64,000 bases of DNA from Druceiella hillmani. Its lineage: Eukaryota; Arthropoda; Insecta; Lepidoptera; Hepialidae. The notes under the pieces were generated by a model, which saw only the letters and a program-made list of their open reading frames with translations, was not told the DNA's origin and searched no databases. The translations under genes and the position numbers were made by a program. Position 1 is the stretch's first letter; the number at the start of each line of letters is the position of its first letter. Below are positions 1 to 12,563 of the stretch, piece after piece. Where the stretch lies: the NCBI GenBank assembly GCA_039881145.1, contig JAYKKI010000052.1, positions 13,271,001 to 13,335,000 of the forward strand. Reading direction: 5' to 3'.

Positions 1-2689
1 TTTAATGTAAAGTAATGACACATTCTCATTTTCGATTCGAAGTAACACAATCGTCCTTATAAGAACCATGTATATGTTATTAAATACATGTTTTGTGTGG
101 AACGCAGTCTTTTTTGAAATGTTTTTAATTTAAAAAGTATTCCAAGTATATTTACCAATGCAATACAACTATCCTCATGAAATGTATTGCCATAATAGTT
201 TAAGCAGAGACAGATCAAATATTACAATTCATATTACAAATGCGAAATAGATTCCGCTTGTTTATCTCGCTCTTGCCTCAATACTGAGCTTAATTCTAAA
301 TTTTATATAAATGAAGCCAGCCAATAGAAATGAACGTAAAATTATTATCCTGAAATAATAAGGGGTTAATTTTTTGTGAATAATAACTACCCCGTTGGGA
401 ATAAGTGCATGAAAGTATGTGCTAATATTAAATAATTTTAGATATGTTTTGTACCCGTACTAAAACCGATTAAATTGCATAGTTGTTTAGTGAATTGTCT
501 TTTTTTTCTAAGTTCCGTTAGTCGATAATAAGGTCATACCGCAAGTTGCTTTTGAAATCGTTTTTATATTTATCCCTCATTTTAAACGTTTACTTCTTGC
601 ATCATATAATTACAGCATGCATTACCATGCCTCTTTTAACATGTAGGTTTAATTTACTTCAACAAACCTACAATAATCTTCTTTTGAACGCTTTTCCCTC
701 CGCTGGTTGTCGATTTCCGCATCATGAAAGAAGCTGACCATTCGATAACGTAAACTTGAAATACTCGATCTTAGCGGAGTTAAATCCCATTGAATGTCGC
801 TAATTCATCTTTACAAAGTTCAATGAGATCCCTCTCTGTGGTTATGCTCTAAAGCGTTCTAGCTGTAAGTCGTGATCACCTTGCGGTATTAACAAAATGA
901 GTGGGACGAGGTTGAAGTCCACGAACTTGGCGTCCCGAGAAAAAAGGGTCAATTGTCTACCATTACTAAAGCGGGCTGGTTTTTATATGAAAAACTTACA
1001 ACTCACATTGCTTGAAAAAAAAGTGTTTGAGTACGAAAGTCAATGGAAATATTATGGCACTTGTATTCCTGATATAAGTTAAAATAGGTTTTGGAGACAA
1101 AGATTTATCCAAAATGAATATTAAAGAATTCTGTAAAATTTGTCCTTAGTTGTGGAAATAGTAGGAATATTACATCGATATATCGAAATATTATTTTACA
1201 AATTGGGCTTAAAACGCCCGGTTTTACGGGTACGTGAAAACAAATGTTCGCCCCTATTTTGCGTATTATGGATTGTAGGTAAAAAATCATATTTTTTAAA
1301 ATATTATTTTGGATTGCTATCTGCAAATGTTCACATGAACATTTCACAGATATACGTTAGAACCTATAGATACTCGATAGAGAGACATTGGGATATGACG
1401 ACAATGTAAGGAATCCTCATGTCACCAGGTAACAACAATGATGTACTTTGACATAAAATTCTCATGTTTCACATCTAACTAACATATACATGCGGCTGAA
1501 AGAAAAAAATGTAGTAATTTTATTACCATTAAACTATTTAGATTTGTAAACCCTTAATTCTATGTACGAAATGTTGATATCCAAATTAGAGTTCTTTTCT
1601 GCCTTTTTGACTTGATGTTGCATGCCATATATACGTAAAATGAGTCCAATAGAAGAGCATATTTCATTGAAATTGTTTCGCTGAACGCCGTTTAAATAGA
1701 TCTCTGATACGTAGTTTTGTCGAAAAGGCGTTAATAAAATGATTTAGGTGAAAAGGTTCCGCTTTTCAATTTAATAATTAGGTTAATAGGTTAGGTAATT
1801 TAGGTTACATATTTGAATTGCGTATCTAATCCATCATAAATACTTGTATTCTTCAAAAAATCTAGAAAGTATACTTTGTTAGAATTTATAATGGATTTAG
1901 TGGCAGCATTTAGTTTAACAAACCAAATGGTCTATTGTTAGTGCTGATTTCTGTATCAGCGGGCGTAATCGGTGGTGAACTTGTTAAAATATGATATATT
2001 TATTGTGTACTTGTGTAGTAAGAAAACATCCTTAGTATATAATTGTAAAATAACATCAGCATTAATTAGATATTGCTATTAAAAATATTAAATTTCCAAT
2101 TAAAGGACGCATGATCTCGTTGCTTCTTTCTTAAAGCAAGAATTTATATTTTATTGTCATGAAGGTAAAAGAGTAGCTCTGCAAGGGCATTCTGAATTCT
2201 CTTCGTGAAGGAGATCACGAAAAGTCTGTATAGCTTTTGGTCCAGATGTCGCAAGATTATAAATTATTTCAATATTTTTTATTTATTTGCGATAATTTAC
2301 TACAAGCTTTGAAAACTAAGTATGTAGTGGCGGATTTTTTGCTATAAAAACAATCTCTCACAATCAACTACAGTGAGTTAAGTGAGAAAAAATGTAATAC
2401 CCTGGTAGACTGCAAATGATCAGAAAACGCTAATGTAAATTACACGAAATGATGTAAATAATAATAAATTTACAATTGTATAATTATGAAAAATACAGAG
2501 TGAATATAAAATTAATAATAATAGAGACACGTTAGGAATAGGAAAGGAGTAAGTAGAGAATGATACGTTAGGAATAGGAAATTTGAAAGTGCAGAGCAAT
2601 ATAGGAATAGGAAAGGAAATAGGAAACAAGAAACAGGAAAGTAGAGAGCAAAGAATATTCCCAAAATTCAATAGAGAAGAATTACAATT

Positions 2690-3250
2690 AGGATGGAACC
2701 GCATGAGATCTGTTTCAAAAAAATCTGTTCAGTTTAGGTGGAATTATATTCTTGTGTACCAAAAGTCAAGGGTACAAATATCACTACAGTTCTCGACAGA
2801 GTTTATTTTTATCACATTAAGAGAATAATATTGTTTTTGAAAAAATGTTACATTTTTCAAGTTTTAATCTGCTTCTGGAAAAATAAACAAAAGCGAATTG
2901 ATCATTTTTAGAATTTCGTACATCAAAAATGGAATAAATATTCCTAACGTTCAATAGAAGAATGACAATTAAGATGTGGATATGGATGAGATATAGATTG
3001 GCTAAAACAAATCTGTTCGCTTTAGGTGGAATTATGTTCTTGTGTATCAGAAATCAAGGGTACCAAAGTCATTAGAAGTCGAAAGAGTTCATTGTCAAGA
3101 AGAATAATAGTTATTTTATAACTTTATATAAGCGGAATTAAAACCTTTTACATTAATGTAGAAAAAATGTTACATTTTCAAGTTTTAATCTGCTTCTAAA
3201 AAAATCAACAGAAGCAAATCAATCATGTGTAGAATTTTATACCTCAAAAA
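2690..3250 (+). repeat. Tandem duplication inside module A
   Basis: Two diverged units lie head to tail, about 2,690-2,935 and 2,980-3,250. Both run from a segment around CATGAGAT through AGGTGGAATTAT, a passage about fully spelled ATCTGCTTCT, and then a run of A. The other A copies (10,770-11,000 and 32,090-32,310) have one unit, so the doubling is specific to copy 1. Confidence 0.75.
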
Positions 3251-3440
3251 GAAAAAAAAGCGGAACCTTTACAAAATCACTTATGTCGCATGCATCTGTT
3301 TGCCGTAGTAGTTTCTATCGAAAACTATGAAATTTGGCATAATGACGAAAAGTATTAACCCAGATATATTTCAATGATTGACACTTAAAAATATTTATAC
3401 AGAAATTTTAGAGGGGGCAAATGAAATAAAAGAATATTTT
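3241..3440 (+). mobile_element. Degraded interspersed element, GGAACC-type end
   Basis: The stretch reads ACCTCAAAAAG, a run of A, then CGGAACCTTTACAAAATCAC and a CTGTTTG tract, followed by a passage on AAATTTGGCATA. The copy at 32,310-32,480 is similar and better kept. From memory this matches a very common arthropod repeat (GGGTACC, AAAAGGAAAAACGGAACC, then repeats of TCTG). No transposase is visible, so the class is not stated. Confidence 0.55.
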
Positions 3441-3619
3441 CCTTTTGTCGTGTGTTTTTGTACGATAATTCTAGAAGTATTGTTAAAAATGATCACGCCA
3501 TAATTCTTAAAACTTGTTCAATGCAGATACTAAATGATATATCTTATTAACCAGTATACGTTACAAAATAATTACAAAACAATTTTAAAGAAGGCTAATT
3601 AAGTACTTAACCAGAATTT

Positions 3620-4450
3620 GTAAGTGAGCAGGGAGCAGCACTTCCTTGCAAACTATTTGAAATAAAGTCACGGATAATTTGTTGTAAGATTGTCCAAAAG
3701 AATACTACAAATAACATGACCTAATACTCCATATCTTGCCAAACGAATTGTTTCAAATAGCATCCCGCCCAAGACGTCCGCTGAGTGCTAAAAATAATCA
3801 CACCACGTCAAGAGAACGCCGTTCTCTCGAGGATCCCTTATTAGGCATGATATCTTGAAAACATTAGCACCAGGTAGAAGCAACAAGGTGGTCGGACGCG
3901 CGGCGTCAATTCGGTTTCAATATGGTTCGGGACACGGGCCTCGTCTGAGGTGCTGTCTGTCGGTCTCGTACGAGCTATGTACGTGGATAGCGTGGGCTGC
4001 ATAGATGGCTGTGGAAGAGATTCATTATTTCGTCGGAATTAAAAACCTTCTTCGGAAAAAGATTTAGAATTATTTTGATTGATGATTGTGTTAAGAAAAT
4101 ATATGCAGATATAATTATTTAACCCAACTGCAATATTTGTCAATAAGGATTTAAAATATAAACTTATTAGAATTACGCAATTTGAGGATTAGGTTAAAAC
4201 CTTCTAAGATTTTTTTAGAAAACGTATTTACAAAGTAAGCTAAATGATTTATATTGGAAGAAAATTCCTCATTTTCCGATTATTTTTAACACAGATCTCC
4301 CTCCAAAGGAGCCTTTACATAAATTTTGGTGTCTGTTTAAGCATAATTCAGATGCTAAACAGACTTCATGTATTTAATTTCCCTCGTATCGTGGTATAAT
4401 ACAACACAATATAGAATAGCGAACTATTGTCAGTCAATTGTTTCTATATC
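3620..4450 (+). repeat. Module B, copy 1 (truncated)
   Basis: Starts near the phrase CACTTCCTTGCAAACTATTTG-like sequence and carries the GC-rich core at 3,752-4,020, then a GAAAAAGATTT passage and AAGCATAATTCAGATGC. It matches 12,060-14,090, 20,730-22,840, 33,570-35,590 and 46,240-48,090 forward and 44,480-45,998 reversed. The second half of the module, present in the other copies, is missing after about 4,450. No coding sequence is supported. Confidence 0.75.
3752..4020 (+). other. GC-rich core of module B, copy 1
   Basis: A sharply less A+T-rich island in otherwise A+T-rich DNA. It shares AAAAATAATCACA, ATTAGGCA, GGTGGTCGGAC and GGCGTCAATTCG with five other islands in the window. The same order of short conserved blocks recurs in all six, with no shared reading frame. 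It could be an old promoter or a long terminal repeat; neither is shown. Confidence 0.65.
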
Positions 4451-4780
4451 AACACCCAGATGTGCTACTTTAAGTACTTAATTTGCTAAATCTCTCCCTA
4501 CTATTTCCATCAAAAATATTTTTCAGTATATGTACGATTTAATGTGCTTTATTACGATGGCATATTTCAAATTTGTGCACCAGGCAGTTTCTGGGGGAAA
4601 AGGCAGTGACAGATGAACAGACGGACATGTAATGATATTGTAAGTGTTTTTTTCATTTTTAGGTGATGAATTCTAAAAAAAAGGGTTTATATATTGATAT
4701 CACCAAGAATGATTGTCATAACTCGCCTAACAACGCTCAAAATCAGGACGATAACTGTTCTGTCTATTAACATAGTTAAT
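4450..4780. other. Unassigned, with a trace of the interspersed element
   Basis: No gene. Around 4,608-4,632 it reads GACAGATGAACAGACGGACA, like the tetra-repeat tract of the arthropod interspersed element. It joins the truncated B copy to a partial D copy and is probably the deletion junction. Confidence 0.35.
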
Positions 4781-5680
4781 AAGCTTTTACATATATGAGG
4801 ATCTTTTATTTAAAAGAATGAACAAAAATATAATCATAATTGAAATCATCAAACAGTGAATTACAATGTTATTCTTTTTGGGTTTCGACGAAGTGTTACC
4901 AACATTTTTCTGTCGGGCGAAAAATAAATATGGCCGAAACAGCCTTTTATCTTTGTAACCATTTTAATTAAAGAAAATAAGTACTGTTTAGAATATTTCA
5001 TAAATTTTCACAATTTATTTCAGTACCTTTTATGAAAACAATTAATAGGAATTTTCGACTTATGTAGTCTATTTTTATGTTTCAGTCGAATACTTTTATA
5101 ATGATTTTAGTGAGTAATAAAAGTAATAATAGGTATGTAATAAAAAAAGTAAAATAAAAAATATTTTATTTCTTCACACTTATATACCGTTTTGTTTTTT
5201 ATTAGTTTTCCGAGACAAAATTGGCAAGACGGAACATTTATGGACTGACTTAGCTATCTTTTCATCCGTCCACCTGTTACAGGTATCTCAGATACTATTG
5301 GACGTTGAAAGTTTACATTTGGTATTGGTGTAAGTAGTTGGAGTTCCGCATAAAAACATTAAGTGAAAGTATTTAAATTAAAACTTTTAGTCTTAACTAA
5401 GGGGTAAAGTGAATAATTAAAAAGATATCTTTGAGACCATAGTGTGGGGAATAAAATGAAGTAGTATTAAACTAAGAACAAAGTTTAAATTATCAAAAGA
5501 AATATCTTAAACTATAAATAGTTTGTTATATTTTTCCTTTTTGCTAGGTAACGATAATTAGTCATACCAAATATTGGAGGATATTTTATAATGTTCTTCA
5601 TGACACCTATTCCTGTTGTCTTTGGTACCGATAGGTAACGTCGGAAAAATTATAGAAAAGATGTTTCAAAATTAACAATT
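4780..5680 (+). repeat. Partial module D followed by module E, copy 1
   Basis: 4,780-5,120 aligns with the last part of module D (25,180-25,400, through CCATTTTAATTAAAG). 5,150-5,680 aligns with module E (16,430-17,270 and 25,500-26,290), including the passage around CATCCGTCCA and CAGGTATCTCAGA. No gene is seen. Confidence 0.65.
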
Positions 5681-5739
5681 TTATTAACATATACAACGTT
5701 AAAAAATGTTTAACCCTGCTTAGATCTCACAACCGTAGC

Positions 5740-7130
5740 TTTACCAAAAGAGCCAACCTGAATAATTATATTTTTGTTATTATGGAATTTGTATCTAATC
5801 TTATATGTTTTAATTTTAGCAAAGTTTTCGGATAAGTTGAAAACTCTCATAAAGCAAACAAAAATAATATTTATCTTTACCGAATATTTCAATTTAAAAT
5901 TTATATTTCTTTTAATTATGAATCCGCGAATTCCCTATACGGCCGAGATGAACCGCAAGGAGAAACTTTGCCTTTAAGAGATTTTCTTTGTGATTTCAGA
6001 TTTTTTAGATGTAGGCATTTAAAATATGTACGTTGAACAAAAACAGCATAACGAAAAAAATTGGCACAAAGCGATTTTACACATTTCTTAATACAAACAG
6101 TAGCTAAAATTCCATATACTCATTTCAGATAAATTTACGTCCCTTGTTATTATTTTCCGTCTATATGTATTGTGTAATACTGTTGACATAATATTCCAAT
6201 TTTACGCTGAGAAAACATATTCAAACAGTAATTCTCCTTTTCATATTTGTTGAGCATATCTACTTGTAACAATATATTAAAGTAAACTTTGCTTCTCATT
6301 AATTTAGAGCAATTAATACACGAGAGAAAATACACGCGGTGTGGGACCCGAATTCTCTTGTGATACAATCACAGTGATTCATTTAATATGATATTTTCAT
6401 TGGATATTTCAAGTAACTTTATTGTAGTAGGGGAGAATGATATAAATAAAAGTAATTTAGAGTCAAAGGTTAAAGGAAAAATGTGCAATAAGGGAACTGA
6501 TTGTAAATTTGTTGGTTATGTAAATAAAATATTTAACTGATTTCGTTTATTTCTGAGTTTCAATAGAATATCCTCGATATCTTTGGTGTAAACATAAATA
6601 AAATATTGGATTTTCCAAACATTTCTTCAGCTTCTAAAAGTCATTATGAATTTTCAGAAATTAGTAAATCAAATTTCAAAATTGACCACACTTATTCCAA
6701 TTGAATGTAAAATACATTACGTTACACGAGACTCTCGCCACCCCAAATTTTCCCGCAAACGAAACACTGTGTGCCAATTTTTTTTCATTACACTGCAATG
6801 TTTTTGTTCAACTTAAATATGTTAAATACCTACATCCATCTGAAATCACAAAGAAAATCTATTATAGGCAAAGATTCTCCTTGTGGTTCATCTCGGCCGT
6901 GTAGGGAATTCGCGGATTTATAATCAAAAGAAATACAAATTTTAAATTGAAATATTCGGTAAATTTAAATATTTTTTTTCGTCGGTGATTGTAATTTTTG
7001 TTTGCTTTATGAAAGTTTTCAACTTATCCGAAAACTTTGCTGAAATTAAAACATATAAGATTAGATACAAATTCGATAATAACAAAAATATAATTATTCA
7101 GGTTGGCTCTTTTGAACAATCGATCTTTTG
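5740..7130. repeat. Facing truncated copies of module F
   Basis: 5,740-6,060 is the first part of module F forward (GGCCGAGATGAACCGCAAGG). 6,080-7,130 is module F reversed and more complete: it ends with the reverse complement of that same first part (CATCTCGGCCGTG at about 6,890). The two therefore form an inverted repeat with arms of about 340 bp (5,740-6,060 and 6,780-7,130) and an asymmetric centre. Small open frames on both strands belong to this repeat. Confidence 0.75.
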
Positions 7131-7641
7131 AACTTTCGTTATATCTTTGGAAATGTTTTTAAGTTTATATAAATGCAATAAATTAAAAAGGTTCAGTCTG
7201 GTCCCAATATCCTCATAAAGTGCATTATTATGACTGTTTAAATAGAGATGAATCAAATATTACAATTCATATTACAAATGCGAAACTGATTCCGTTTGTT
7301 TGTTTCTCTATCACCACTCAACACTCAGCATAATTCTAGCAAATTTTACGTAAATATAGCCTGTATATAATACATTATTATTATGACAAACGGCCAAAAA
7401 ATTATTATTTTGAAATAAAAATTGGTTAATTTTTTGTGAATAAAAATTACTCCGTTCGGAAAAAGTGCATAAAAGTAAGCACTGGTATTAAATAATGTTA
7501 AATATATTTTATACCGATTCTAAATGTATTTTATATCGATACTACCGATCAGTTTAAGTAAATAATTAAAATGATTAATTTTTTAAAGTTCACCTCGTCG
7601 ATTATACTTTCATACTGCAAGTTGCTTTTGAGGTAATTCTA

Positions 7642-7644
<3 letters not shown>

Positions 7645-7721
<77 letters not shown>

Positions 7722-7730
7722 CATATATAT
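7645..7730. repeat. TA dinucleotide microsatellite
   Basis: About 86 bp of nearly pure alternating A and T with two short interruptions (GTAT and ACAT). Copies 1 and 3 of module A have only a short A+T run here (about 560-575 and 29,350-29,362), so it expanded in this copy. Confidence 0.95.
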
Positions 7731-9058
7731 TCCTCATATTAAACGTTTACTTCTTGCATTATATAATTACGGATTACACTGTTTCGTTAAACCTATAAAT
7801 TTAAATTTACTTCAACAATACTACAATAACCTTCTTTACGACACCTTTCCCGCACATAGATTGTCGATTCCCTCTTTATAAAAGAGGCCGAGGCTTCGAT
7901 AAGGTAAACTTAAAATACTTCATATTGGCGGAGCATCCGTCTAACCCCCTATGAAAGTCGCTTCATCTATTACAAGTTTCAATAAGATCACTCAAGCTGC
8001 TTACGCTGTGAAGCGTTATAGCGGCGGGTTGCGATAACCCGGTGGCGTCAACGAGATGGGTGGGCGGAGGTTGAAGGTCACGGACTGGCCACCCTGAGAT
8101 AATAAGGTCGATTGTCCGCCCTTACCAAACCGGGCCTGTCTTTACAGAGAGAACTTACAGCTCGGATTGCTTGAAAAAGTGAGGGTGAGTGTGAAAGTCA
8201 ATACGAGCAGTACGGGACTTGTGTTCATGATGCAAGTGAAAATGAGTTGTGGAAACGGAGATTTATCAAAAATGAATATTAGAAAAACATATAAATTTTC
8301 CTTCGTTACGGAAATAATTTTACACAGCCATTTAAAAATATTGTTCACACAAATTGCTCTTAAGACGCTACGTTTAATGGGGTGTCTGATAATAACAGTT
8401 CGCCTATTTTATGTACAATGTATTGTAGGTAGAAAAAATCGTATTTTATTACATTAAGATTTCTATTGACAGTTGATATTCCTATCTGAAGTATGTGTGC
8501 ATGAAAATTTTACACATATGGGCTTGAAACTATAGAAACTCTGACAGAAGTACGGTGGGGCATGACGACAATCTAAGGAATTCCTCGTATCACCAGGCCC
8601 TACCCTGAAACCCTTTAATGCTATGTATAAACTGTTTTTATCAAAATTAGGCTCTGCTTCTCTCCTTTCGTTTCGATCTGATGCTATAGGAGACTCGTAG
8701 AAATAATGAGTGTAAAATTAAAACACTGTTCATTGAAATTTTGTCACTGAATGCGATTTAAAGAGATCGATAGGTTATTTTGCCGAAAAGATTTATTAAA
8801 TATTTTATGGGAATTAGTAAATTAATTTAGTTTGCATATTTAAATCACGTATCTAATTAATTTGTTTGTATACTTTGTAAGAATGTATGACGGATTTAGT
8901 TGCAGCATGTAGGCTATATCAGCTCGCGTGATCGGCGTTAAAATTGTTAAAAGTTGTCCTATATTTAGTATATTTGTTACAAAGGAAACGTCCACATCTA
9001 AAATTATAAAACAGTGCCACTGTTAGTTACATTTTACAATTAAAAATATTAGATTTCC

Positions 9059-9105
9059 AACACGAAATGATGCGTACATTAATTATGTACGCATCATTTC
9101 GTGTT
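9059..9105. repeat. Perfect 21-bp inverted repeat, 5-nt spacer
   Basis: Arms 9,059-9,079 and 9,085-9,105 are exact reverse complements; the spacer is TAATT. The right arm matches the other A copies approximately (2,107-2,121 and 29,896-29,916) but the left arm is absent from them, so it appears to be a fresh inverted copy of the right arm. Confidence 0.95.
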
Positions 9106-9741
9106 ATCAGTCACTTCATTTTGAAACAGAGTATTTTTATATCTTTCTTAAAGTAAGAAGTTGTTTTTTTATTATGAAAGTATCCCTGCAAGAGTATTCC
9201 AACTTCTTTTCATGAAACAGACCTGCAAAAGAGTGTATAGTTTTGTCCTAAATGTTACAAAACTAAAAATTACGTACTTTTTTATTTATACTTACTATTT
9301 TTCTGCAGACTTAGAAATGAAGTACAGTTGCAGTCTTTTTGCTAGGAGAATAATCTCCGACAACCAACAACATTGAATCAAGTGAGGAAAGTAAGTCTAA
9401 CTGTAAATTATTCGTAAACTCTAATTCAAATGAAGTAAAGAATAATAAATTTATAAAGTTATAAATGTAAGTAATACAGAATGACTATGAAATTAAACAT
9501 AACAAATGCAAAACTGCGACACGATAGAATTAGGGAGGGTTAAGGATGGGATACAAAAATAATATCGATCTGCTGATGATGATATAATAGGTATTGTAAT
9601 TTCAAATGACTTTTGAGAAGAGAAAATGAGAGCGCACTTTCTTTATTAGTAAAATACATTCTATAATCTAGGAGTCAGTTCTATTCTGAAGGGTTTCATA
9701 GAAAGTAATTAAAGTCGTAGGCTGACAGGTATTGGCATCTA

Positions 9742-10340
9742 TTGGGTTAGTAGGAAAGTAATGACTATTTTAGAGCTTCTGTGTTTTTTCTAGAAAATAA
9801 CAAAATAATCTAGATCGCAATAATGTAAAGCAGTGGAGGTAAACTATATAAATATGTGTTAACTGCTACGGACCGCTTCAGTACTTATTGGAACATGGAA
9901 GCGACAAGAGAGCATATGCACTTTGTCTTTTGTACGAGTTCCTTTTTGATCAATCAGAAGCTGTAGCTGCTCGAAATATACGTAATGCAGAAAGTGAAGA
10001 TATAGTCTATGATGTAATTGCGAGACGTTAGTTTCAGATGATCTGAAATGGGAATTATGGTTTAAAAGATTTTCCCCGTAACAAACGATCAATGGAAATT
10101 AACATAAACCTTTTAAAAATTAATTGAAAGAGATTCCTGCCTTAACTCCCGTTGCCTAGCAGCAGAGCTCAGTTACAGTTATGTATCGACTAGATTAAGT
10201 GTGCAAGCTAGAGGTGTGGATACTACATATTATGACCAACGCTCAGTTAGACCAACGTGCCAATATATGTATCAATCCTCTATCTCTAAGACGCATCCAA
10301 CGCTAGCTTGACCAATTGGAAACTGGAATCGTTAACTGTA
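9742..10340 (+). pseudogene. Mariner transposase fossil M1 (5' half)
   Basis: A dead Tc1/mariner transposon. The left end starts TTGGGTTAGTAGGAAAGTAA right after a TA, resembling mellifera-subfamily mariner termini. From 9,921 one frame reads YEFLFDQSEAVAARNI, the N-terminal helix-turn-helix region of mariner transposase, followed by an AESEDIV-like stretch; a stop and frameshifts follow. A passage near 10,070-10,110 corresponds to the RSGRP linker region but is eroded. The catalytic half is missing after about 10,340. M1 sits at the same point of module A as M2 (30,275), so the insertion predates the duplication of the module. Not functional. Confidence 0.85.
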
Positions 10341-11224
10341 CACAACAGCGCTAAATGGCTAAACTCACACTAAAAACCAATACAGACTCCAAAAACTGAA
10401 CTTCATCAAAATAAAGTTATATTATGCGTTTGGTGAAATGAAAAATGAATTATTTATTGGGAGCTACTACCAGAAAATACCATAATGTACTTAAATGTGC
10501 AAAGAACTTAATCAAATTCGTACAGAAATAAAGAACGCTCAAAAGTGTATTTCTATACACCGCCACATTGCCCTGTAAAAATCAGAGTGTTTATTAGTTA
10601 TCAATTTCAAATTATCAAATAATGTCAACAATTTTATACGCGATGGAGAAATAAGTAATAATAAAAAATATATGAGGAAAAGTATTATGGTCAAAATTTT
10701 GCTATTATAAATAAAGTGTTTTCTCCTGATCATCTTAACGTTGGCTAAAAAAAATATATTCGTAGTAGGTGCCATTAATTATGTTCTTGTGTCACAGAAG
10801 TCAAAGATACGAATGTCACTACGAGTTGAAGGAGTTCATTATTAAATAGATTAAAAAGAATTATATTGCTTTTATATCTTTATATAAGTGGAAGTAAATG
10901 TCAAAAAATTTGATTAAAAAAATTCATTCATTGATGTAAAAAAAATGTTACATTTCTCAAATTTTTAATCTGCTTCTGGAAAAATCACCAAAAGCAAGTC
11001 GGACATTTTTAGAGATTTGTGATGTTTTTAGTTTTTGTTTATAGATTTTTTAGAATATAGATTTTTTTCACATTTTGCTAAACGATCATATGATGGGGAA
11101 GATTTCCTTCAGTCACATTTTACCCCATTGTAAAACTTAGTTTTTGGAAACCCGAAGCTTAATGAATTATTTTTGAGGACATAACTAATTATACCTACTT
11201 CACTCTATCTAAAAAAATTAATGG

Positions 11225-11760
11225 GTCCCACTTGATATTTATGGAGAGATATCTTAAATAAAGCTAACCGATGTTTTTTCGGTCTTATAAAATACTTGAT
11301 ATCTGGATTCACCAGTAGAAAAACAAAGATTCTGATTAACAAACTTTTTACGAAAGCTTAATTAGACCTATTCTTACCTACACTGCTAAGACAAACTATC
11401 TCTGTTTTTGAAAGAAAGATTTTAAGAAATATTTTTAGTGGTCAACTCTGAACTTTACAAATTATTTAAAGAACCGGATGTAGTCAAATACATCGCAATT
11501 CAGATAATAAAATGAACAGAGCACTTGAGCAGAATGGACGACAGTCGGGCAACAAAAAGATCTTCTCAGCCAGACCATTGGGCTCCAGAAAAAGAGAAAG
11601 ACTTAAACTTAGGTGGCTTGACTTTAAAATCCTAACTGTAACGAACTGGTTGTCTCTGGCCAAAAACAGGAGAACTTGTGGAAGGTAGGATACTTTGTTT
11701 ACCATTTTCTTCTCCTTCTTCAATGGATTGACAATGTCAATCCATTTAAGAAGAAGAATA
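11225..11760 (+). pseudogene. RTE-type LINE fossil R1, C-terminal part
   Basis: Degenerate 3' part of a non-LTR retrotransposon polyprotein. In order: ANRCFFGLIKYL (11,262-11,297), an IRPILTY-like stretch (about 11,360), VFERKILRNIF (11,404-11,436), SELYKLFKEPDVVKYIA (11,447-11,497), a MDDSRATKR stretch, and a TNWLSLAKNRRTCGR-like end near 11,670. These are the standard post-reverse-transcriptase motifs of RTE-like elements. Several stops and frame changes make it dead. The tail is TTCTTC/AAGAAG-rich with a hairpin at 11,722-11,746. The same family ends at 54,735. The endonuclease and catalytic reverse transcriptase parts are absent. Confidence 0.85.
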
Positions 11761-12060
11761 AGATATTAAATAAAGTATTTCATTTAATATTGCCCTATAT
11801 ACTAACTACCAAAACTTCCAAATGAAGGACCTTCTTACATAATTTCATATGCACAACCTAAAACTGTAGACACGTTAAGGTTCTCATAGATGGATAGACC
11901 TACATACATTACGGAATTACGGTTTCCTAGCAAATTAAGTAAAATAGCTACAGGCAAATTGTTCAACATGTAACCAAAATACTACGGCAAAGAGCAAGAC
12001 CTATAACGTGTGGCAGTATTTATATACATTTACACAGTATCAAGATTAACAAAAGAGTAC
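11760..12060 (+). other. Link between module A and module B
   Basis: No gene. It aligns loosely with 33,430-33,730: CTAAAACTGTAGACACG and a GATGGATAGAC tract correspond to CTAAAACTGTAAACACG and GATAGACGGATAGACGG there, again reminiscent of the tetra-repeat tract of the interspersed element. Confidence 0.45.
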
Positions 12061-12481
12061 GTAATTTAGCAAACTATTTGTTTCAAAGAGCGCTCCGCCC
12101 AAGACGCCCGCTTACGGCTAAAAATAATCACAACACGTCCATGGCAAACCATTCACACGACGGCTGTCTCGCGAGGGAACGTTATTAGGTACGATATCGA
12201 TTCCTGTATAAATATTAGCACCAAGGAAGAAGCAATAAGGTGGTCGGGCGAGTGGCGTCATTTCGCTATTCGGTTTGAATGTGAGGGTTTGTTGGGCACG
12301 GACCCCCATCTGAGGAGATGTTTGACAGTTTCTCTCAGAGAGCTTGTCTAACAACAATTTCAGCTGTGTATATCGATAACGCGGGCTGAATAGATGGCTG
12401 TGGAAGCGACAATCGAATAAGTTCTTCGGTGAAGAAAATTTTTAGCTTTATTTAAATTGTCGAGTATGTTAAGCTAATATA

Positions 12482-12563
<82 letters not shown>

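Larger units (their letters stand above)
1..3600 (+). repeat. Module A, copy 1
   Basis: No gene is recognised. The stretch aligns in order with 7,140-11,040 and 28,640-33,560. Shared landmarks are GCAAGTTGCTTTTGA (541, 7,616, 29,330), the phrase CTCTGCAAGGGCATTCTG (about 2,176 and 30,002; diverged near 9,186), and a GC-richer patch at 830-990 that matches 7,970-8,140. Small open frames here are not kept in the other copies. This copy lacks the mariner fossil found in the other two. Seen directly: the shared order. Inferred: descent from one ancestral multi-kilobase repeat. Confidence 0.8.
7140..11040 (+). repeat. Module A, copy 2
   Basis: Collinear with 1-3,600 and 28,640-33,560. It differs by a long TA microsatellite (7,645-7,730), a short perfect palindrome (9,059-9,105) and a mariner fossil (9,742-10,340). 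The GC-richer patch 7,970-8,140 contains a GGGTTGCGATAACCC hairpin; it was checked as a tRNA or SINE head and no A or B box pair was found. No coding gene is supported. Confidence 0.8.

Noticed and set aside
7970..8140. tRNA gene or tRNA-derived SINE head
   Set aside because: A GC-richer patch with a GGGTTGCGATAACCC hairpin, but no cloverleaf and no pair of A and B boxes were found on either strand.
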